This document shows positions 7,573-11,199 of a stretch of DNA of 11,199 bases, piece after piece. How positions within the stretch are numbered: the first letter of the stretch is position 1; each line of letters begins with the position of its first letter. Origin of the DNA: Candidatus Woesearchaeota archaeon (lineage in GTDB: Archaea > Nanobdellota > Nanobdellia > Woesearchaeales > WJIZ01); assembly GCA_018303575.1 (NCBI GenBank), contig JAGVXW010000012.1, forward strand, positions 1 through 11,199. Direction: 5' to 3'. The notes beneath the pieces were generated by a model. The model did not search any database. It was given only the letters and a program-made list of their open reading frames with translations, and had not been told where the DNA came from. The position numbers were made by a program, and so were the translations under genes.

Positions 7573-7581
7573 CTTATATAC
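7573..7581 (+). promoter_or_regulatory. TATA-like box for the MNT-HEPN operon
   Basis: CTTATATAC, centred 27 bp before the ATG at 7604. It lies within an upstream in-frame extension (from 7556), so it argues against that longer start. Confidence 0.6.
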
Positions 7582-7584
7582 TGC

Positions 7585-7622
7585 TGTTACTTTTTTATTA
7601 CAGATGTTACAAAAAGATAACA
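7585..7622. promoter_or_regulatory. Tandem dyad operator over the MNT-HEPN start
   Basis: Two 18-bp elements, TGTTACTTTTTTATTACA (7585-7602) and TGTTACAAAAAGATAACA (7605-7622), are separated by 2 bp. Both fit TGTnA-N8-TnACA and repeat at 20 bp, about two helical turns. They begin just after the TATA box and cover the predicted transcription start and the first codons. A repressor bound here would block initiation. The N-terminal winged helix of the downstream protein is the obvious candidate regulator (inference). Confidence 0.5.
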
Positions 7623-8134
7623 GATGCCGGGTGCTGGAGCAGTTCTTCTTCCTCCCTACCACGCAGCTGCAGTTGAGGGAACTGAGCAGGAAAGCGAAGC
7701 TCGCGCCTCCCTCTGTCAAGCGATATCTTAGGGAATTCGAGAAGGAAGGCCTGGTTCTCCGCGAGAAGCACCGCCTGCAGGGCTATCCTGTCTATCGGGC
7801 CAATCGTGAGAGCGAACGATTCGCCACGCTTAAGAAACTGGACACTGTGAGACGACTTTACGAGTCCGGCCTGGTGGAAGATCTCTTCAAGAAATTCATG
7901 CCTGACGCAATCATCCTCTTCGGCTCAGCGTCGATGGGCGAGGATGTGGAAGGCAGCGACATCGACCTTTTTCTGCAATGCGACCCGGAAGATTTCCGGC
8001 TGGAGCGCTATCAGAGGCTCTTTTTCCGGCGCATCACCCCCTTTTTCCGGAAAGATTTCGGAAAATCGAGCGCAGAGTTAAAGAACAACCTCATCAACGG
8101 AATTGTCTTGAAGGGCTATCTCAAGGCCTTTTAA
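7604..8134 (+). CDS. Winged-helix/minimal nucleotidyltransferase fusion, probable MntA-type antitoxin
   Basis: A 176-residue protein. Residues about 5-70 look like a winged helix-turn-helix (LRELSRKAKLAPPSVKRYLR at about 24-43, then the wing). Residues about 97-176 form a minimal nucleotidyltransferase with GSASMGEDVEGSDIDLFL (107-124), which fits GS-X10-D-X-D exactly: Gly107, Ser108, Asp119 and Asp121. In type VII toxin-antitoxin systems, MntA uses this site to transfer AMP to a tyrosine of the HEPN toxin and inactivate it. The ATG at 7604 is chosen over the in-frame ATG at 7556 because the TATA-like box lies 27 bp before 7604. A HEPN gene follows after 5 bp. The fused DNA-binding domain suggests that it also regulates its own operon. 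Confidence 0.85.
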   Translation: MLQKDNRCRVLEQFFFLPTTQLQLRELSRKAKLAPPSVKRYLREFEKEGLVLREKHRLQGYPVYRANRESERFATLKKLDTVRRLYESGLVEDLFKKFMPDAIILFGSASMGEDVEGSDIDLFLQCDPEDFRLERYQRLFFRRITPFFRKDFGKSSAELKNNLINGIVLKGYLKAF

Positions 8135-8139
8135 GACGC

Positions 8140-8538
8140 ATGGCTCAGCTCATCCGCATCACGCCCAACAAGGCACGCGCAGCTTCCATCCTCCGCATGG
8201 TGGAATCGACGCTTGAAATGATTTCGATGTTGGATGCGAACAGGTTCCCTTCCCATATCGTCAGGGAATACTATGAGGCCCTGCGTGAGCTGATTTCCAT
8301 CCGGCTGCTTCTTGATGGGTACATCGTCAAAGGAGAGGGAGCCCATAAGCACATGATCCACTATCTTGGGGAGAAGAATCTTCTTCCCTTGGAGGACCGC
8401 AAGCTGATTGATGAGCTGCGGGAAATACGAAATCACATCTCCTATGATGGTTTTTTCGTCGAGGCCGCTTATCTCCAGAGAAAACGCCTTCCCATTCTCG
8501 ACGTCGTGACAAAACTCAAGAAGCTCATTTCAGTCTAA
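8140..8538 (+). CDS. HEPN-domain protein, probable HepT-type toxin
   Basis: A 132-residue all-helical protein with the HEPN signature LREIRNHISYDG near its C-terminal third. Arg94-X4-His99 fits the RX4H ribonuclease motif, and Tyr102 follows. In characterised HepT toxins the motif is RX4HXY with the Tyr AMPylated by MntA; here the Tyr is one residue further on (RX4HX2Y). Helices around 12-62 and 106-130 would complete the bundle and the dimer interface. The ATG at 8140 is 5 bp after the MNT stop; I see no clear Shine-Dalgarno site, so translation is probably coupled. The likely role is an RNase (or tRNase) toxin held inactive by its partner. Its stop overlaps the convergent flpA stop by 4 bp. 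Confidence 0.82.
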   Translation: MAQLIRITPNKARAASILRMVESTLEMISMLDANRFPSHIVREYYEALRELISIRLLLDGYIVKGEGAHKHMIHYLGEKNLLPLEDRKLIDELREIRNHISYDGFFVEAAYLQRKRLPILDVVTKLKKLISV

Positions 8539-9200
8539 TCTTTTTTCTTGCACACGAACATGCAATGATCCTTCTCGAAAGGGTCGAGGACGCGCTCGTC
8601 AACGATGATCAATTCCTTGCCGAGCTGCTCCCTGACTTCCCTGAAGATGACGCTAGGCTTCTTGGTGATGTCGACGGAGCGCGCCTTCACAGCCAAGAGA
8701 GTGTAGCCGCCGCTCTTTAGAAAAATCCTGCAATTCTTGAGGAAGATTTCAGCCTGGTTTCTTTGCGCGACGTCCTGATAGATTACGTCGACCTCGCAGA
8801 GCTTCGCGGCATACTGCTCAGGATGGCCGGCGTTCTCAAGGAGCGCGGTCATGTTCGGACGCTGCTCGCAGAGGAAGACAAAGTCCCGGAGGACTCTTGG
8901 CGCGACGTCAAGGCCGAACAGGAACCCATCCTTGCCCACTATATCGGAGACGTGGCTGGGAGTCGTGCCTGTTGAACATCCCAGATACAGGATGATATCG
9001 CCCTTCCGGATGCCGACGTTCGGGCAGCCCTTCAGGATCGCTGCGGCAAGCTTGCTCTTCGTCGGATCCCACTGGCGATATTCGACGCCGTCCTGCACGA
9101 GCAATCGCTCGTTATAGACTTTTCTCCCCGGGACGAGATTCTTGGTAAAAAGCTGATTGCGATCCTGGAAGACCTCGAAGATTTTCGACGGCTCGATCAT
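8535..9200 (-). CDS. flpA: Fibrillarin-like rRNA/tRNA 2'-O-methyltransferase
   Basis: A 221-residue SAM-dependent methyltransferase, the catalytic subunit of the archaeal C/D-box sRNP that 2'-O-methylates rRNA and tRNA. It has YRQWDPTKSKLAAAI (41-55, with Lys48 or Lys50 near the active site), the SAM loop YLGCSTGTTPSHVSDIVG (72-89), APRVLRDF (100-107), DVIYQDVAQ (138-146) and AVKARSVD (170-177, Lys172). The SAM loop reads CSTGTT where AASGTT is usual. A GTG at 9209 is in frame, but the ATG at 9200 is preferred: it overlaps the nop5 stop as ATGA, and GAGGTG at 9207-9212 is a good Shine-Dalgarno match 6 nt before it. It is second in the nop5 operon. Confidence 0.95.
   Translation of the reverse strand: MIEPSKIFEVFQDRNQLFTKNLVPGRKVYNERLLVQDGVEYRQWDPTKSKLAAAILKGCPNVGIRKGDIILYLGCSTGTTPSHVSDIVGKDGFLFGLDVAPRVLRDFVFLCEQRPNMTALLENAGHPEQYAAKLCEVDVIYQDVAQRNQAEIFLKNCRIFLKSGGYTLLAVKARSVDITKKPSVIFREVREQLGKELIIVDERVLDPFEKDHCMFVCKKKD
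8541..8546 (+). terminator. Oligo-T run after the HEPN stop
   Basis: TTTTTT starts 3 nt after the HEPN stop codon. Archaeal RNA polymerase terminates at oligo-T on the non-template strand. The same bases also encode the lysines at the end of fibrillarin on the other strand, so the run may reflect coding only. Confidence 0.35.
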
Positions 9201-10483
9201 TTTCGCCACCTCTTAGGCCTGCGCTCCTTGAACGGCCGCTCAGCATCTTCCTCGCGCCTTCCGAAGCGCTGGGCCGGGCTTTCTGCATTGTTTTCTGGCC
9301 GATTGGATGCGTGCTTAAAGGCGCCAGGATAGGGCGATTTTGGCCCGGCCTCAGTTCTCTCCTCCTTGTTCCTCGGGGGGAAGGGCTTGCCTGGCTGTCT
9401 TGCAAATCGCCTGTCGAAAACCCCCTTGGGATGGGCCAATTTCTTCCCTGGCTCGATACGCTCCTCGCGCTTCCGCGGGGCGAAGCCGCGCATCTCCCCA
9501 TATCGCTTTTTAGGAATGGGCTCTTGCGCATATTGTTGGGACGACGGAATTTCCTTTGTATCAAGATGGTTCATTTTAGGAGGGGCTTGGGGTTTCTTGC
9601 TTCTTGGAAGCTTCGCCTTCTCCTCGAGCTCCTTTTTCAGCCTGTCAGCGATAAAGTCACCCTTGAAATAATCAACCTTCGCGGCCATTGCGAGCTTGTC
9701 GGCGAGCTGGCGCGCCCTTCTTCCCTTTTCTTCCCTGTTCGCCTGCGCGACAAACGGATGATGCATGATGTAGCCGAACTTCGGGGGCCTGGCGCCGGTG
9801 GTGAGATGGCGGAACAGCGCCTTTTCAGCGCCGAGGATCTGGATGGTGGAGGCGGGCAGGAGCATGAGCCGCTTGAGACTGCCGGTATGCTCAATGAGCT
9901 TCGCTGCTATTGATGCGCCGGCTATGGCTTTGAGGTTCGGCGCATATTGGGAGAGCAGAATTTCTAAATACGTGTGAATCTCATTTCTTTGCCTGTAGAG
10001 ACCGTGAAGCGTCTTTGCGAGGCCGAGAATCTGCTCGAGATCCTCCTTTTTCAGGTCGGCGCCCATCGTAGCGGAACGCTTGATGTCTGCCAGAAGCTCC
10101 TTCCTCGATTTGGTGGAGACAAGCCCCGCGAACTTCTCGTTGTCCTGAAGAGCGATCGTGAATTCCGGGTTGTAGAGCGCGTACCATTCCCGGAGGCGCT
10201 TGCTCAATTGATTTGCTGACCGCTCGAGCTCCGCAACCGAGTTTATGGCCTGCGAGATGAAGTTGTCCTCGGAGACAGCGGCGGTAATCTTCCTTCTCGT
10301 GATTTCGAGGTTGAAGTCCCTCAAATACGCGCGGTACTTGGGGTCCCTCAGGGCTGAGAGAAGAGAGGATGGAGGAGCATCCTGCGAATCCTGCGGTTCA
10401 CGTGCGAGTTTCTCGTTCACGATCCTCCCGGCCTGGTCGACGACGAATTCGCCGATCAGATGCTTCACGATTGCCTTTGGCAT
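9197..10483 (-). CDS. nop5: Nop5 (Nop56/58-like) C/D-box sRNP scaffold protein
   Basis: A 428-residue protein that bridges fibrillarin and the L7Ae-bound guide RNA. The N-terminal fibrillarin-binding region covers about 1-85, a coiled-coil region about 85-175, and the Nop domain about 175-285. The signature GAEKALFRHLTTGARPPKFG (218-237), followed by YIMHHPFV, is unmistakable. The frame is open to 10573, but the ATG at 10483 gives the family-like N-terminus MPKAIVKHLIGEFVVD and has a TATA-like box 27 bp upstream. After about residue 290 comes a disordered, Lys/Arg/Pro/Glu-rich tail of about 140 residues, longer than in most archaeal Nop5 and similar in character to eukaryotic Nop56/Nop58 tails. 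The tail holds a degenerate tandem repeat (334-356 and 368-389). It is co-transcribed with flpA. Confidence 0.95.
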   Translation of the reverse strand: MPKAIVKHLIGEFVVDQAGRIVNEKLAREPQDSQDAPPSSLLSALRDPKYRAYLRDFNLEITRRKITAAVSEDNFISQAINSVAELERSANQLSKRLREWYALYNPEFTIALQDNEKFAGLVSTKSRKELLADIKRSATMGADLKKEDLEQILGLAKTLHGLYRQRNEIHTYLEILLSQYAPNLKAIAGASIAAKLIEHTGSLKRLMLLPASTIQILGAEKALFRHLTTGARPPKFGYIMHHPFVAQANREEKGRRARQLADKLAMAAKVDYFKGDFIADRLKKELEEKAKLPRSKKPQAPPKMNHLDTKEIPSSQQYAQEPIPKKRYGEMRGFAPRKREERIEPGKKLAHPKGVFDRRFARQPGKPFPPRNKEERTEAGPKSPYPGAFKHASNRPENNAESPAQRFGRREEDAERPFKERRPKRWRK

Positions 10484-10506
10484 ACTCGCGTGGAAGTGGG
10501 AATGGT

Positions 10507-10514
10507 TTTTAAAG
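10507..10514 (-). promoter_or_regulatory. TATA-like box for nop5-flpA
   Basis: CTTTAAAA on the minus strand, centred 27 bp before the nop5 ATG at 10483; predicts a leaderless mRNA. Confidence 0.58.
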
Positions 10515-10519
10515 ATAGT

Positions 10520-10559
10520 GGAGAACAGAAGTTGTTTGGAGATCCTTATTCTGTTCTCC
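10520..10559. repeat. Inverted repeat 1 of the chain
   Basis: GGAGAACAGAA (10520-10530) and TTCTGTTCTCC (10549-10559) are perfect 11-bp arms around an 18-nt loop. It lies directly upstream of the nop5 TATA box, where an activator or repressor could bind. Confidence 0.75.
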
Positions 10560-10563
10560 GAAC

Positions 10564-10586
10564 ATAATCTCACTTCGTTCGATTAT
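10564..10586. repeat. Inverted repeat 2 of the chain
   Basis: ATAATC (10564-10569) and GATTAT (10581-10586) are 6-bp arms around an 11-nt loop containing TTCG. This is weak alone. Its last two bases are also the first two of repeat 3. Confidence 0.45.
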
Positions 10587-10609
10587 TGAAAAAGTCTGAC
10601 TTTTTCAAT
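10585..10609. repeat. Inverted repeat 3: 25-bp near-perfect palindrome
   Basis: ATTGAAAAAGTC (10585-10596) and GACTTTTTCAAT (10598-10609) are perfect 12-bp arms around one central T. It could be a high-affinity site for a dimeric protein or a very stable hairpin. Confidence 0.8.
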
Positions 10610-10611
10610 TT

Positions 10612-10632
10612 CGAAAATTCCCTGAATTTTCG
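10612..10632. repeat. Inverted repeat 4 of the chain
   Basis: CGAAAATTC (10612-10620) and GAATTTTCG (10624-10632) are perfect 9-bp arms around a 3-nt loop, CCT. Confidence 0.7.
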
Positions 10633-10633
10633 C

Positions 10634-10650
10634 TATCCCTTTCGGGGATA
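10634..10650. repeat. Inverted repeat 5 of the chain
   Basis: TATCCC (10634-10639) and GGGATA (10645-10650) are 6-bp arms around a 5-nt loop. Its last three bases are shared with repeat 6. Confidence 0.5.
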
Positions 10651-10690
10651 ATGGGCGATTTGGGTATGCAAGACTAGAGTCGCCCATTAT
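10648..10690. repeat. Inverted repeat 6 of the chain
   Basis: ATAATGGGCGA (10648-10658) and TCGCCCATTAT (10680-10690) are perfect 11-bp arms around a 21-nt loop. Both ends share three bases with the neighbouring repeats. Confidence 0.78.
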
Positions 10691-10737
10691 ATAGCGCAGG
10701 ACAAAAATAATTGAGCAACGCCGTCCTGCACTATATA
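10688..10737. repeat. Inverted repeat 7, with a TATA-like sequence in each arm
   Basis: TATATAGCGCAGGAC (10688-10702) and GTCCTGCACTATATA (10723-10737) pair at 14 of 15 positions around a 20-nt loop; the single mismatch is C10695 against A10730. The outer TATATAG of each arm resembles a TATA box, so the repeat could carry promoters facing inward. Confidence 0.78.
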
Positions 10738-10741
10738 CGGA

Positions 10742-10774
10742 GGAAGCAACAATTCCTATCAGTTATTTGCTTCC
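10742..10774. repeat. Inverted repeat 8 of the chain
   Basis: GGAAGCAA (10742-10749) and TTGCTTCC (10767-10774) are perfect 8-bp arms around a 17-nt loop. It ends 20 bp before the cutA TATA box. Confidence 0.65.
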
Positions 10775-10794
10775 GACAGTATCTATAGGGAAAC

Positions 10795-10802
10795 TATTAA
10801 AA
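10795..10802 (+). promoter_or_regulatory. TATA-like box for cutA
   Basis: TATTAAAA, centred 27-28 bp before the cutA ATG at 10826; predicts a leaderless mRNA. Confidence 0.55.
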
Positions 10803-10825
10803 CGTGCTCCACATACAAACGTATT

Positions 10826-11134
10826 ATGGGCTTCGCCTACATCACCTGCAGGGACGAGGATGAGGCAGCGAGGATCGCCAAGGCGCTGCTCTCAAAGAGG
10901 CTGATCGCCTGCGCCAACCTCTTTCCTGTCCGCTCTTTGTATTCTTGGAAAGGGAGAAACCAAGATGAGAAGGAATGGGCACTTCTGTGCAAGACGACAA
11001 GAAATCAGTTTAAGGCGATTGAAAGAACCGTAAAAAAGATGCATTCCCACAAAATTCCGTGCATCTGCTTCTGGGAAAGCGCGGATGCAAAGCCGTTTTC
11101 TGACTGGGTGAGGAAAAGTCTTGAAGAGGAGTAG
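10826..11134 (+). CDS. cutA: CutA1-family protein
   Basis: A 102-residue protein of normal family length. Recognisable parts are the first strand MGFAYITCRDEDEAARIAKA, LIACANLFPVRSLYSWKG (about 26-43), a KTTRNQFKAIERTV helix (about 56-69), and the HSHKIPCICFW strand (about 73-83) where bacterial members usually have HxYExPxI. CutA1 forms a very stable ferredoxin-like trimer related to PII signal proteins. It was linked to divalent metal tolerance in E. coli, but its function elsewhere is unsettled. The gene stands alone after the inverted-repeat region and is divergent from nop5; the start is supported by a TATA-like box. Confidence 0.88.
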   Translation: MGFAYITCRDEDEAARIAKALLSKRLIACANLFPVRSLYSWKGRNQDEKEWALLCKTTRNQFKAIERTVKKMHSHKIPCICFWESADAKPFSDWVRKSLEEE

Positions 11135-11140
11135 AAGCCG

Positions 11141-11199
11141 ATGTATAGACCAAAGCATTTCCCTTTTCTACGAAACCCAATAAAAAGAAATGGAAATTT
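11141..11199 (+). CDS. Possible start of a downstream gene (truncated by the window edge)
   Basis: An ATG 6 bp after the cutA stop opens a frame without stops to the window edge (about 19 codons, MYRPKHFPFLRNP...). GAGGAG at 11126-11131 is a fair Shine-Dalgarno match 9 nt before it, consistent with an operon with cutA. The fragment is too short to recognise. A TATA-like AATAAAAAG at 11179-11187 could instead serve a gene starting beyond the edge. Confidence 0.3.
   Translation, partial: MYRPKHFPFLRNPIKRNGN

Larger units (their letters stand above)
10484..10825. other. 342-bp divergent intergenic region packed with inverted repeats
   Basis: This region separates divergent nop5 and cutA and is much longer than the other gaps in the window. 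It holds the two promoters at its ends and, between them, eight inverted repeats laid end to end from 10520 to 10774. No credible ORF, tRNA or C/D-box guide RNA was found by eye. The repeats are listed individually. Confidence 0.7.

Noticed and set aside
10691..10701. ATAGCGCAGGA shared with 3350-3360, next to a TATA-like box in both places
   Set aside because: An 11-base match between two places in 11 kb is expected by chance, and the flanking bases differ. The context is suggestive only.
10520..10774. The inverted repeats as transcription terminators, attC-type sites or a replication origin
   Set aside because: The region is upstream of both flanking genes, and the hairpins are not followed by clear oligo-T runs, so terminators make little sense. 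No integrase, no Orc1/Cdc6 gene and no repeated origin box are in the window.
10484..10825. C/D-box guide RNA next to the nop5-flpA operon
   Set aside because: I looked for RUGAUGA (C) followed by CUGA (D) boxes at suitable spacing and found no convincing pair on either strand.

Overview
The window looks like a compact archaeal chromosome segment. Fibrillarin and Nop5 form an operon, PLP is made by a PdxS/PdxT pair, and there is an LDH-like malate dehydrogenase, a HEPN/nucleotidyltransferase pair and a CutA. Nine genes that begin transcription units have a TATA-like box centred about 25-28 bp before the start codon, which is the pattern of leaderless archaeal transcripts. The lineage cannot be fixed from this sequence. 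Small, tightly packed genes and a eukaryote-like charged tail on Nop5 would fit a DPANN-type archaeon, but that is a weak inference.

Layout. 1-117 (-): N-terminus of thiD, divergent from 203-2329 (+), a two-TM membrane-anchored AAA+ ATPase without a protease domain. It converges, with 1 bp between, on galT (2331-3230, -). galT is divergent from a two-gene operon of related six-TM membrane proteins (3374-4123 and 4120-4734, +). Next is a malate dehydrogenase / CoA-binding protein operon (4812-5735 and 5732-6097, +), whose end overlaps by 74 bp the convergent pdxS-pdxT operon (7516 down to 6024, -). Divergent from pdxS is an MNT-HEPN pair (7604-8134 and 8140-8538, +) resembling a type VII toxin-antitoxin module. 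It overlaps by 4 bp the end of the nop5-flpA operon (10483 down to 8535, -). cutA (10826-11134, +) and a possible start of another gene close the window.

How the genes work together. PdxS and PdxT form one PLP synthase complex. Nop5 and fibrillarin are two of the core proteins of the C/D-box sRNP that 2'-O-methylates rRNA and tRNA. The MNT protein would be the AMP-transferring antitoxin of the HEPN protein. The remaining genes are metabolic (ThiD, GalT, MDH) or of unknown membrane function.

Two non-coding structures stand out. The first is the 342-bp gap between nop5 and cutA, where eight inverted repeats of unrelated sequence lie end to end (10520-10774), several sharing their terminal bases with the next. 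The second is a tandem pair of 18-bp dyads, TGTnA-N8-TnACA, at exact 20-bp spacing over the start of the MNT-HEPN operon. It looks like an autoregulatory operator for the N-terminal winged helix of the MNT protein.
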